Source of the DNA: Brevundimonas sp.
GTDB taxonomy: Bacteria > Pseudomonadota > Alphaproteobacteria > Caulobacterales > Caulobacteraceae
Length of the DNA: 21,539 bases
NCBI GenBank assembly: GCA_015234495.1
Contig: JADGMZ010000192.1
Coordinates: forward strand, 1 to 21,539
Direction: 5' to 3'
The notes beneath the pieces are model-generated. The model made no database searches. It had not been told where the DNA came from and saw nothing but the letters and a program-made list of their open reading frames with translations. The first letter of the stretch is position 1. Every line of letters starts with the position of its first letter. A program made the translations under genes and the position numbers. Positions 7,510 to 16,545 of the stretch are shown here, one piece after another.

Positions 7510-7974
7510 CTAGGCCAGGTCGTCGATTTCCTTCTCGGTCAGCTCGCCGGGCACGATGGTCACCGGCAGCTTGCGGCCGGTGAAGGCCGCGCCCTGCTTG
7601 ACCACCCCCGCCACCAGCGGCCCCGGCGCTCCGGCCCCGGCCGCCAGCACCAGGATCTTGATGTCCGGATCCTCGCCCACGACCTTGCGGATGCAGGCCT
7701 GGGGCTCGCCGCGCTCGATCAGCAGCATCGGCGTCGAGCCGGATTTCTCCGCCGCCTCGCCGGCCCAGGCGTTCAGGGTCGCCTCCGCCTCGGCCCGGGT
7801 CTGGCGCTCGATCTCCTCGCGCACGCCCGACCAGTGCGCGTCCGAGGCCGCCGGCGGGATGATCCGCAGCATGACCACATGACCGCCGGTCGACCGCGCC
7901 CGCCGCGCCGCATAGCGCAGCGCCGCCTCGAACTCCGGACTGTCGTCGACGACGACCAGGAATTTGCGCGGCAT
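7510..7974 (-). CDS. Universal stress protein family
   Basis: This 154-residue UspA-fold protein begins KFLVVVDDSPEFEAALRYAARRA, the usual nucleotide-binding first strand and helix. The loop reads LVLAAGAGAPGPL rather than the canonical GxxGxxG(S/T) motif, so ATP binding is uncertain. It is typically found beside nfu in alphaproteobacteria. A good AGAGGA ribosome binding site precedes the ATG at 7972-7974. The stop overlaps the 10-bp palindrome GCGGGCCCGC (7501-7510). Confidence 0.88.
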   Translation of the reverse strand: MPRKFLVVVDDSPEFEAALRYAARRARSTGGHVVMLRIIPPAASDAHWSGVREEIERQTRAEAEATLNAWAGEAAEKSGSTPMLLIERGEPQACIRKVVGEDPDIKILVLAAGAGAPGPLVAGVVKQGAAFTGRKLPVTIVPGELTEKEIDDLA

Positions 7975-8009
7975 CGACGGTCCTCTCCCTCAGACCCGGC
8001 AGGCTAGCA

Positions 8010-8046
8010 GATCACGGCCCGGGGCGCGAAACCCCGGGCCGTGATC
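8010..8046 (-). terminator. Strong hairpin after gdhZ (probable terminator)
   Basis: A perfect 15-bp inverted repeat (8010-8024 paired with 8032-8046, 7-nt loop) lies eight bases beyond the gdhZ stop at 8054. On the minus strand it is not followed by a T-run, so it may stop transcription inefficiently, act with Rho, or protect an mRNA 3' end. GCTAGCC just after it (8002-8008) resembles a Caulobacter -10, so the usp promoter may abut the hairpin. That promoter is weak evidence because no clear -35 is in place. Confidence 0.75.
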
Positions 8047-8053
8047 CAGCGGC

Positions 8054-11000
8054 TCACGTCGCCGACGATGCGATCTCGCGGATCACGCTGTTGGCGATGG
8101 TCAGCTTGGCGAAGGTCCAGCCCGAGCCCGAAGCCTCGATCTCGTCGACCGAGGCGCGCACGCCCTCGACCGTCGCCAGCCGCGGCCCGATCCAGCGGTC
8201 GACGGCCTCTTCGGCCGCCTTCTCCGTGGCCCCGACCGAGGCATCCGCCGAGCGCGCCACCGCCCGGGTCAGGGCCAGCTGCTCGTTCATCAGGTCCTCG
8301 ATCAGGCGACGCACCGCCAGCCGGTCGAAATGGTCGGCTGAGGGCACCGCCCCCGCCGCCGCCCGCAGCCGGTCGAAGTCGAAGGCCGCGCCGACCTGGT
8401 GGTACAGGGTGGCCATGGCCGGTTCCGACCAGCCGGCCTCGCGGGCCAGGTCGCCGATGTCCGCCGTGGCCACCAGCGGCCGCAGCATGGCGAAGTCGCG
8501 GGCCATGTCGACCGGGGCGCCATAGTCGGTGAAGGCCGCAATGCGCGCCTCCAGCCGGCCCTGTTCGAAGCGCGACAGCACCGCGCCCCCCGCTGAACGC
8601 AGCGCGTCGGCGGCGGGACGATAGGCCTCGATCAGGCCGTCCACCGTGGCCCCGTCGCGCATGGCCCGGCGGGCCAGCCAGAAGGTCTGGCGGCGCAGCA
8701 CGGTCGAGATCTCGCCATAGAGGGCGATCTGCGCCTCGGCCGGGATCTTCAGGTCGAGGGCCGAGACCTGGTCCCAAGCCTCGTCCAGCCGGAACACCTG
8801 CCGCGCCGCCTCGAAGGCGATGACCATGGCCCCGGTGTCGCACTGGGCCGACAGCCGCAGCCGCTCGGGGAAGGTCGCCCCGCACATGTTGACGATCTCG
8901 TTCGACAGCACCGTGGCGATGATCTCGCGGCGCAGCCGGTGGCGCTGCATGTCGGCCTCGAACTTCGCCAGCGGCCCCGGGAAATAGCGGACCAGCGTCT
9001 TCCTGAAGAAGGGATCGTCCGGCGCGCCCGTGGCGACGATGTCGTCGAACAGCTCCAGCTTGGAATAGGCCGTCAGTACGGCCAGCTCGGGCCGCGTCAG
9101 CGCCTGTCCCGCCGCCTTCATCTCGGCCAACCTGAGGTCGTCGGGCAGGCCTTCGACCTTGCGGTCCAGCTTGCCCTTGGCGCCCAGCCACTGCATGAAC
9201 CGCTGCTGCGCATCCAGTGCCGCGGCGCCCTCGACCTGCTGCAGGGTCAGGGCCAGGGTCTGGTCGTAGTTGTGCACCAGCACCTTCTCCGCCACCTCGT
9301 CGGTCATCGAGGCGAGCAGGGCGTTGCGGTCCTTCGACTTCAGCGCCCCCGAGGCGATCGCCGCCCCGGTGAGGATCTTGATGTTGACCTCGTGGTCCGA
9401 GGAATCGACCCCGGCGGAGTTGTCGATGGCGTCGGTGTTCAGCCGCCCGCCGTCGCCGCCGGCGCCGCGTCGCGCATAGGCGATGCGCCCGGCCTGGGTC
9501 ATGCCCAGGTTGGCCCCCTCGCCGATGACCAGGGCCCGCACCTCCATGCCGTCGATGCGGATGGCGTCGTTGGCCTTGTCGCCGACCTGGGCGTCGCTCT
9601 CGTGGGCCGCCTTGATGTAGGTGCCGATGCCGCCGAAATAGAGCAGCTCGGCGGGCGCCTTGAGGATGGCCTGCATCAGCGCCGCCGGGTCCATGGCGTC
9701 CGCCTCGATGTCCAGCGCCGCCTTGATCTCGGGGGTCAGTTCGATCGACTTGGCCGAGCGCGGGAAGACTCCGCCGCCACTGGAGATCTTCGCCTTGTCA
9801 TAGTCCTGCCAGGTCGAGCGCGGCAGTTCGAACAACCGCTTGCGCTCCACCCAGCTGGTCGCCGGGTCCGGGTCGGGGTCGATGAAGATGTCGCGGTGGT
9901 CGAAGGCGGCGACCAGCTTGATGGCCTTCGACAGCAGCATGCCGTTGCCGAACACGTCGCCCGACATGTCGCCGACGCCGACGACGGTGAAGGGCTCGGT
10001 CTGGATGTCCTTGCCCATCTCGCGGAAGTGGCGCTTGACCGCCTCCCACGCGCCGCGGGCGGTGATGCCCATCTCCTTGTGGTCGTAGCCGACAGAGCCG
10101 CCCGAGGCGAAGGCGTCATCCAGCCAGAAGCCGTAGTCGGCCGAAATGCCGTTGGCGATGTCCGAGAAGCTGGCCGTGCCCTTGTCGGCGGCCACCACCA
10201 GATAGGGGTCGTCGCCCTCCCACATCACCACATCGGCCGGATGGGCCACGGCCCCGTCGGCGAGGATGTTGTCGGTGACGTCCAGCATGCCCGACAGGAA
10301 GGTGCGATAGGCCCGGATGGCCTCGGCCTGCTGGGCGTCGCGGTCGCCGCCGGCGCGCACGATGGCCGGCAGGTTCTTGGGATAGAAGCCGCCCTTGGAG
10401 CCGACCGGCACGATCACCGCGTTCTTGACCTGCTGCGCCTTGACCAGGCCCAGCACCTCGGTGCGGAAGTCGTCGCGACGGTCGGACCAGCGCAAGCCGC
10501 CGCGCGCCACCGGCCCGAAGCGCAGGTGCACCCCTTCGATGTGCGGGGCCCAGACGAAGATCTCCCGGTAGGGCTTGGGCAGCGGCGCCTCGTCCAGCTC
10601 CTGGGTGGCGATCTTGATGGCGATGTGGGTCTTGGGCTCGCCGTCGGCCCCGGTCTGGAAATAGTTGGTCCGCTTGATCGCCTGGATCAGCCGCACCATG
10701 CGCCGCAGCGCCCGGTCGTGGTCGAGGCTCTTCACCTCCTTGAGCAGGGCGAACAGCTTGTCCGACAGTTCCGCCACGGCCGCTTCGCGGGCCGCGGCGT
10801 CGCCGCCCACGGCCGGATCGAACTTGGCGTGGAACAGCGACAGCAGGCCGCGCGCCACCGCCGGATACTCGCGCAGCGCCTCCTCCTGCACCGCCTGGCT
10901 CGGATCAAGGCCGGTCTGCTGACGATAGCGGGCCAGGGTGCGCACCAGCGCCGCCTCGCGCCAGCCGACGCCCAGTTCGATGACCAGCCGGTTGAAGCCG

Positions 11001-12943
11001 TCGCTCTCGGTGCGCCCGGTCCACGCCGCCGCGAAGGCCTGTTCGAACGGTTCGCGCACGTCGTCGAAATGCAGGTCGCCGCCGCGCGGGTCCTCCAGCA
11101 GGAAGTCGTGCACATGGATCTGCGGATCACCCAGCGGCGACAGGGCGTGGCCCCATTCCTCCAGCGTCTTCAGCCCCATGTCGGCGAGGATCGGCAGCAC
11201 GTCGGACAGCGGCACCGCCGCCCCCCGCCGGTACAGCTTGAAGCGGAAATTCAGCGGCCCGTCGCCCTCGCGGCGGAAGGCCCGCACGGCCACCGGCTCG
11301 CCGCCGTCGTTGAGCCCCGAGGCGTTCAGCCGGTCCAGCGCCCGCAGGTCGCGCACCGCCTCGTCGGCGTTGTAGCGGTCGCGGTAGCCGGCCCCGAAGG
11401 CCCAGGCCCAGCGCGTGCTCAGCGGGCCCACCTGCACGTCGTCGACGCCGGCCCCGCGCAGGGCGCTCTCGAAGCGGTCGACCCAGCCGCGCCCGGCCTC
11501 GGCGATCTCGGCCTCCAGCTCGGCCGGGTCGGGGTCCAGGTGATCGCCCGGGGTCACCCCGATGATGTAGTGGATGCGCACCAGCGGCTGGTCCGACAGC
11601 TGCGGATACCAGGCCGACACCCGCCCGCCCCAGGCCCTGGCCAGGATGCGGCCGATGCGTTCGCGCAGGCCCGGGTTGAAGCGCTCGCGCGGAATGAAGG
11701 TCAGCACCGAGACGAAACGGTCGAACGGGTCCTTGCGGGTGAAGCTCTTGATCCGCGGCCGGTCGTGCAGGTGCAGTATGCCCAGCGCGATCTCCAGCAG
11801 CTCGTCCTCGCTGATCTGGAACAGCTCGTCGCGCGGGTAATTCTCGAGGATGTTCTTCAGGCGCTTGTGGCTGTGCGAGCCCGACACCTTGCCCGCCCGG
11901 GCCAGGGCGTTCTCGACCTTGCGGCGCAGCAGCGGCACCTCGTTGGCGGTCTTGTCATAGGCCTCGGCGGTGAACAGGCCGACGAAGCGGGTCTCGCCCG
12001 AGGGCTTGCCGTCCGGCCCGAACCGCTTGACCCCGATGTAGTCCATATAGGCCCGGCGGTGGACCCGCGAGCGCGCATTGGCCTTGGCCACCGTCACCGG
12101 CTCGGACAGGTTCAGCTGCTTCTTCATCGACCGGGTCAGCACCGCAGGCTCGTTGGCGCGGCGCAGCACGGTGCGCTCGGGATCGGCCAGCACGCCCAGC
12201 CCCGCCCCCGACTGCGACAGCGGCGCCTCGGCCTCGTAGCCGCCGTCCCTGGTCCGCGGATAGTCGTAGTCGCGCGCGCCGAGATAGACGAAATGATCCG
12301 CCTCCAGCCAGCGCAGGAAGGCCAGGTTCTCGGCCAGCACGTCCTTGTCGACGCCGGGCACCCCGGCCTCCAGATGGGCGATCGAGCGGGCCATCAGGGC
12401 GGTCATGGCCGCATGGTCGGTCACCGCTGCGCGCACGTCCGCCATGGTCGCGGCCAGGCTCTCGCCGAGGGCGTCGCGGCGCTCCTGCGGGGCCGGCTCG
12501 ATGATGACGATGATCAGCGAGGTCCGCACCCCGTCGATCTCGACGATCGGGTGGAACATCGAGCGCACCGTGACGCCGGCCTCGGCCAGTTCGCCCATGA
12601 CGCTGTCGACCAGGAAGGGGCGGTCGTCCTGGATGATGGCGATGCTGTCATAGCCTGCCGCCCGGCCGTCGGCGCCGGTCAGCGGCCCGAAGGTGATCAG
12701 GGCCGCGTCGCCGGGCTTGCGCCCCATGGCCGACTTCCACACCGCGGCCAGCAGATGGGCCAGGTCGGCGCCGCCCAGGTCCGGCGTCTCGTCGGCGACA
12801 TAGTCGTCGTGGGCCTGGGCCAGGAAGGCCCGGGCCGCCTCGGGGTGCGCGCCGCCGCCGCCCGCGACCGCGGTTTCGAAGTTCGCCTCCAGCGCCTCCA
12901 GCGAAATGGCCTGAGGAACCGTGGGGGCGGACGCGCCGGACAT
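8054..12943 (-). CDS. gdhZ: NAD-specific glutamate dehydrogenase, 180-kDa class
   Basis: This is the large NAD-dependent glutamate dehydrogenase that deaminates glutamate to 2-oxoglutarate. The protein is 1629 aa, right for the GDH_180 class. N-terminal ACT-like and helical regions are followed by the catalytic core. FGPVARGGLRWSDRRDDFRTE and the Lys-containing VPVGSKGGFYP occur at about residues 820-850, and the dinucleotide fold GVGDMSGDVFGNGML at about 985-1000. A C-terminal helical domain completes it. The ATG at 12941-12943 is preceded by AAAGAG; a GTG seven codons upstream lacks a better site. In Caulobacter crescentus the equivalent enzyme, GdhZ, also inhibits FtsZ polymers and ties cell division to glutamate supply. 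Whether this homologue does so cannot be read from sequence. A housekeeping-type promoter lies at 12996-13022. Confidence 0.95.
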   Translation of the reverse strand: MSGASAPTVPQAISLEALEANFETAVAGGGGAHPEAARAFLAQAHDDYVADETPDLGGADLAHLLAAVWKSAMGRKPGDAALITFGPLTGADGRAAGYDSIAIIQDDRPFLVDSVMGELAEAGVTVRSMFHPIVEIDGVRTSLIIVIIEPAPQERRDALGESLAATMADVRAAVTDHAAMTALMARSIAHLEAGVPGVDKDVLAENLAFLRWLEADHFVYLGARDYDYPRTRDGGYEAEAPLSQSGAGLGVLADPERTVLRRANEPAVLTRSMKKQLNLSEPVTVAKANARSRVHRRAYMDYIGVKRFGPDGKPSGETRFVGLFTAEAYDKTANEVPLLRRKVENALARAGKVSGSHSHKRLKNILENYPRDELFQISEDELLEIALGILHLHDRPRIKSFTRKDPFDRFVSVLTFIPRERFNPGLRERIGRILARAWGGRVSAWYPQLSDQPLVRIHYIIGVTPGDHLDPDPAELEAEIAEAGRGWVDRFESALRGAGVDDVQVGPLSTRWAWAFGAGYRDRYNADEAVRDLRALDRLNASGLNDGGEPVAVRAFRREGDGPLNFRFKLYRRGAAVPLSDVLPILADMGLKTLEEWGHALSPLGDPQIHVHDFLLEDPRGGDLHFDDVREPFEQAFAAAWTGRTESDGFNRLVIELGVGWREAALVRTLARYRQQTGLDPSQAVQEEALREYPAVARGLLSLFHAKFDPAVGGDAAAREAAVAELSDKLFALLKEVKSLDHDRALRRMVRLIQAIKRTNYFQTGADGEPKTHIAIKIATQELDEAPLPKPYREIFVWAPHIEGVHLRFGPVARGGLRWSDRRDDFRTEVLGLVKAQQVKNAVIVPVGSKGGFYPKNLPAIVRAGGDRDAQQAEAIRAYRTFLSGMLDVTDNILADGAVAHPADVVMWEGDDPYLVVAADKGTASFSDIANGISADYGFWLDDAFASGGSVGYDHKEMGITARGAWEAVKRHFREMGKDIQTEPFTVVGVGDMSGDVFGNGMLLSKAIKLVAAFDHRDIFIDPDPDPATSWVERKRLFELPRSTWQDYDKAKISSGGGVFPRSAKSIELTPEIKAALDIEADAMDPAALMQAILKAPAELLYFGGIGTYIKAAHESDAQVGDKANDAIRIDGMEVRALVIGEGANLGMTQAGRIAYARRGAGGDGGRLNTDAIDNSAGVDSSDHEVNIKILTGAAIASGALKSKDRNALLASMTDEVAEKVLVHNYDQTLALTLQQVEGAAALDAQQRFMQWLGAKGKLDRKVEGLPDDLRLAEMKAAGQALTRPELAVLTAYSKLELFDDIVATGAPDDPFFRKTLVRYFPGPLAKFEADMQRHRLRREIIATVLSNEIVNMCGATFPERLRLSAQCDTGAMVIAFEAARQVFRLDEAWDQVSALDLKIPAEAQIALYGEISTVLRRQTFWLARRAMRDGATVDGLIEAYRPAADALRSAGGAVLSRFEQGRLEARIAAFTDYGAPVDMARDFAMLRPLVATADIGDLAREAGWSEPAMATLYHQVGAAFDFDRLRAAAGAVPSADHFDRLAVRRLIEDLMNEQLALTRAVARSADASVGATEKAAEEAVDRWIGPRLATVEGVRASVDEIEASGSGWTFAKLTIANSVIREIASSAT

Positions 12944-12995
12944 GGAGAATCTCTTTGAGGACACGGCCCCCGGGGGGCCGCAGAAGGCGTCGCCA

Positions 12996-13022
12996 GACTA
13001 GGCCGCTTCGCCGCTTCGGCAA
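12996..13022 (-). promoter_or_regulatory. Candidate housekeeping promoter of gdhZ
   Basis: On the minus strand TTGCCG (13017-13022) is followed after 13 nt by GCCTAGTC (12996-13003). This fits the Caulobacter sigma-70 pattern TTGaCGs, 10-14 nt, GCTAnAwC. The predicted start site would give a leader of about 40-45 nt with the C/G palindrome at its centre. Confidence 0.55.
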
Positions 13023-13139
13023 GCCGCCCGTCCCGACCCCGGTCCCCTAGGACAGGCAAGGGGTCTGGGGAAGCCGCAAAACGCCGCAGCGCGCGCCTTC
13101 CGGCCTGGTTTCCGGGGTCTCCCCGCGGCGCAAATGACA

Positions 13140-13167
13140 AGGCCGCCGGACTTTCGTCCGGCGGCCT
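13140..13167 (-). terminator. Rho-independent-like hairpin downstream of the AI-2E-family gene
   Basis: A perfect 12-bp stem, AGGCCGCCGGAC / GTCCGGCGGCCT, closes a 4-nt loop that reads GAAA on the minus strand, a stable GNRA tetraloop. The minus-strand sequence after it is TTGTCATTTG, only weakly T-rich. It stands about 120 bp beyond the transporter stop and upstream of the gdhZ promoter, so it probably insulates gdhZ from read-through. Confidence 0.75.
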
Positions 13168-13287
13168 GTTCGGACCGGCGCCCAGGAGGGGGAGGGGTGG
13201 CGCCGATCTCGGCGCCGCGGCTTTGGGGGGAGGGGACCGCGGCGACAGGGCTGAGATAGGGGCCGGTTGTGGCCAATCAAGGGCGGC

Positions 13288-14427
13288 TCAGCCCCCCCGC
13301 CCGCCCTTCGGCTGCGGCGGGTTGACGCGGCTGCGGGCCGGTTTCGCCGGCCCCGGCTCCTCGGCGTAGGGCTCGCCGTCGCCGGACAGCAGAATGGCCA
13401 TCCAGCGCGACCCCTTGAACTCCGCCAGTATGGCCATGGCCATCACCGCCAGCGGCGTCGACAGGAACATGCCGACCACGCCCCAGATCTTGCCCCAGAA
13501 GGCCAGCGACAACAGCACCACCACCGGGTCGATGTTCTGGTTGTCGCCCTGCATGCGCGGCTGGATCACATTCCCGCTGATGAACAGGATGGTCTGCAGC
13601 CCGATCAGCAGGATCAGCGCCGGGCCGTAGCTTTCGAACTGGACCAGGGCGAACAGCGGCGGGGCCAGGCCGGCCACCGCCCCGCCCAGCACCGGGATGA
13701 AGCCGACCACGAAGATGACGAAGGTCCAGAACTCGGCGTTCGGCAGGCCCACGGCGCGCATCAGCACCCAGGCGCAGGCGCAGATCAGCGCCCCGGTCAC
13801 CGTCTGCACCCACAGATAACCCTCGACGCCGCCGCGCACCCTCTGGAACACCTCCAGCGCCTCGCCCCGCGCCGTCCGCTCGGGGAACATGCCGACCAGC
13901 TTGCGCCGGAACCCCGCCTGCGAGGCCAGCAGGAAGGCGAGGTAGATCAGGACGAAAACCGCCCCCATGACCACGCCCTGGGCCTGGCGGGCGACGATGG
14001 TCAGATAGCTGCCGACGTCGATACGGGCGATCAGGTCGCTGACCGTCGGCGGGTCGTCCATACCGGCCACCCGGTAGGCGTCGCCGATGATCTCGTCGAG
14101 GCGCGGCCCGATCCGCGCCGCCACCCCGGTCGACTCGTCGAAGAAGCCGGCCGCGCCATAGACCACGATGCCGATCGAGGCGAAGAAGCCGACGATGACC
14201 ACGACCAGGGCCGCCGCCCCCGCCAGATGCGACGGCACCGGGGTGCGCGATTCGATGAACCGCTTCACCCCGTCGATCATGATCATCAGAAAGATGGCCA
14301 TGGCCAGCGGCGTCAGGATGTCGGCCAGCCAGTAGACCGCCCAGCCCACAGCCACCACCGAGATGGCCACGACGGCGTTTCGTCCGACGGTCGAGGTCGG
14401 CAGGCTGATGGGCGGTTTCATCGGCAT
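13288..14427 (-). CDS. AI-2E transporter (PerM) family membrane protein
   Basis: This polytopic inner-membrane protein of the AI-2E/PerM (DUF20) family has 379 residues. It shows the family pattern: hydrophobic segments near the N-terminus (AVVAISVVAVGWAVYWLADIL), a soluble central region, then a C-terminal cluster of helices. Motifs include GYLWVQTVTG, FIPVLGGAVAGL, the family signature GNVIQPRMQGDNQNIDPVV, and GKIWGVVGMFLSTPLAVM. Members export diverse small solutes or act as antiporters, so transport of AI-2 is not implied. The ATG at 14425-14427 was chosen; a second ATG two codons later is also possible. The C-terminus is a proline- and charge-rich tail. The gene diverges from the HerA-like gene. 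Confidence 0.9.
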   Translation of the reverse strand: MPMKPPISLPTSTVGRNAVVAISVVAVGWAVYWLADILTPLAMAIFLMIMIDGVKRFIESRTPVPSHLAGAAALVVVIVGFFASIGIVVYGAAGFFDESTGVAARIGPRLDEIIGDAYRVAGMDDPPTVSDLIARIDVGSYLTIVARQAQGVVMGAVFVLIYLAFLLASQAGFRRKLVGMFPERTARGEALEVFQRVRGGVEGYLWVQTVTGALICACAWVLMRAVGLPNAEFWTFVIFVVGFIPVLGGAVAGLAPPLFALVQFESYGPALILLIGLQTILFISGNVIQPRMQGDNQNIDPVVVLLSLAFWGKIWGVVGMFLSTPLAVMAMAILAEFKGSRWMAILLSGDGEPYAEEPGPAKPARSRVNPPQPKGGRGG

Positions 14428-14462
14428 ATGGTCAAGGTCCCGCGGGTCTCCGTCAATCGGCC

Positions 14463-14489
14463 TTGAACCGCCACGCCGGCCGGTAGAGC
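14463..14489 (+). promoter_or_regulatory. Candidate promoter for the HerA-like gene
   Basis: TTGAAC (14463-14468) is followed after 13 nt by GGTAGAGC (14482-14489), consistent with a Caulobacter-type housekeeping promoter. Transcription would begin after about 14494. That excludes the upstream ATG at 14490 and supports translation from 14520, where AGGAG (14509-14513) sits six bases before the ATG. Confidence 0.5.
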
Positions 14490-14519
14490 ATGAGCGCCGA
14501 GCCTGTTCAGGAGTTCCCC

Positions 14520-16094
<1,575 letters not shown>

Positions 16095-16096
16095 GC

Positions 16097-16279
16097 CTCA
16101 CCTCTCCGTTCGCGAAGGCGAACGGGGAGGACAGATCGGCGCGCTGGCGACGATCAGGCGGGGGCGGCGCGGACGGCAGTGGGTTGGCGCCTGGCTGGCC
16201 GAAGCCTGCGCCGCCCCCGCCTGGTCGCTGCTCCGCATCGACCTGTCCTCCCATCGGCCTTCGCCGATGGATAGGTGAG
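16097..16279. repeat. Nested palindromic element (MITE-like or structured repeat)
   Basis: The terminal arms CTCACCT (16097-16103) and AGGTGAG (16273-16279) are perfect inverted repeats. Inside, GGGAGGACAG (16125-16134) pairs with CTGTCCTCCC (16243-16252). CAGGCGGGGGCGGCGC (16155-16170) pairs perfectly with 16208-16223. Each shoulder also has its own hairpin: 16101-16113 with 16118-16130 (one G-U pair), and 16251-16258 with 16263-16270 (8 bp). The whole can fold as a branched cruciform on either strand. No coding frame is needed to explain it. Overlapping direct copies of GGTGAGCC stand at both ends (16090-16097, 16274-16281). Confidence 0.75.
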
Positions 16280-16484
16280 CCGGGCGCTGTGCTGGCAATC
16301 AGCGGATTTATAGTCGGATTGTGGAGGCGATCTCCGGCCTTCTCAGTCACTTGGCTGTTTCCAGGACCAATCTTCCATCCGGATAAGCCGGCGGGCGCAT
16401 ATTGCGGCCTATCCTGTCGCCCCCGGCAGGCGACGGTCTTTGACAACCGCTTCCCCGCCGTGCCGCCCGAGGCGCGCCGATGTA

Positions 16485-16502
16485 GACTCTGCCGACTCTG
16501 CC
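16485..16502. repeat. Tandem 9-bp repeat containing two GANTC sites
   Basis: GACTCTGCC occurs twice head to tail (16485-16493 and 16494-16502). Each copy contains GACTC, a CcrM methylation target in Caulobacterales. The repeat lies in the non-coding gap downstream of mltA. Confidence 0.7.
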
Positions 16503-16523
16503 ACACCGTTTTTCGGATTTCAT

Positions 16524-16538
16524 CCGGGTAAAACCCGG
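16524..16538 (-). terminator. Small hairpin just past mltA (weak terminator candidate)
   Basis: CCGGGT (16524-16529) and ACCCGG (16533-16538) pair around a 3-nt loop, eight bases beyond the mltA stop at 16546. An overlapping alternative, CGGAT-TTC-ATCCG (16514-16526), competes with it. The minus-strand tail is A-rich rather than T-rich, so intrinsic termination is uncertain. Confidence 0.35.
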
Positions 16539-16545
16539 CCGTCCG

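Larger units (their letters stand above)
12944..13287. other. Gene-free 344 bp: gdhZ leader/promoter and perM 3' region
   Basis: Between gdhZ and the transporter lie, left to right: the gdhZ ribosome binding site with an adjacent GATTC (minus strand; GAATC at 12947-12951); a C/G palindrome in the leader (12964-12980); a promoter candidate (12996-13022); a strong hairpin (13140-13167); and an 18-bp palindrome (13199-13216, GGCGCCGA / TCGGCGCC). Small open frames of 77-92 codons cross the hairpin but look non-coding. I see no gene. Confidence 0.7.
16095..16545. other. Gene-free 451 bp with palindromic element and AT-richer tail
   Basis: This interval lies between two convergent genes. The first about 190 bp is a nested palindrome (16097-16279). 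The remaining about 265 bp is visibly less G/C-rich than the surroundings. It contains a 6-bp-stem hairpin at 16416-16434 (GTCGCC / GGCGAC), a tandem 9-bp repeat at 16485-16502 and a small hairpin at 16524-16538. No credible coding frame, tRNA or known RNA family was recognised. A small RNA is possible but unsupported. Confidence 0.7.

Noticed and set aside
8939..12958. Long plus-strand open frame of 1339 codons
   Set aside because: It lies entirely antisense to gdhZ, and its His/Arg/Gln/Gly-rich composition is typical of the opposite strand of a high-GC gene.
13047..13280. Minus-strand frame beginning MIGHNRPLSQ, upstream of gdhZ
   Set aside because: It crosses the strong hairpin and is Arg/Pro-rich with no recognisable domain; composition is typical of a shadow frame in GC-rich DNA.
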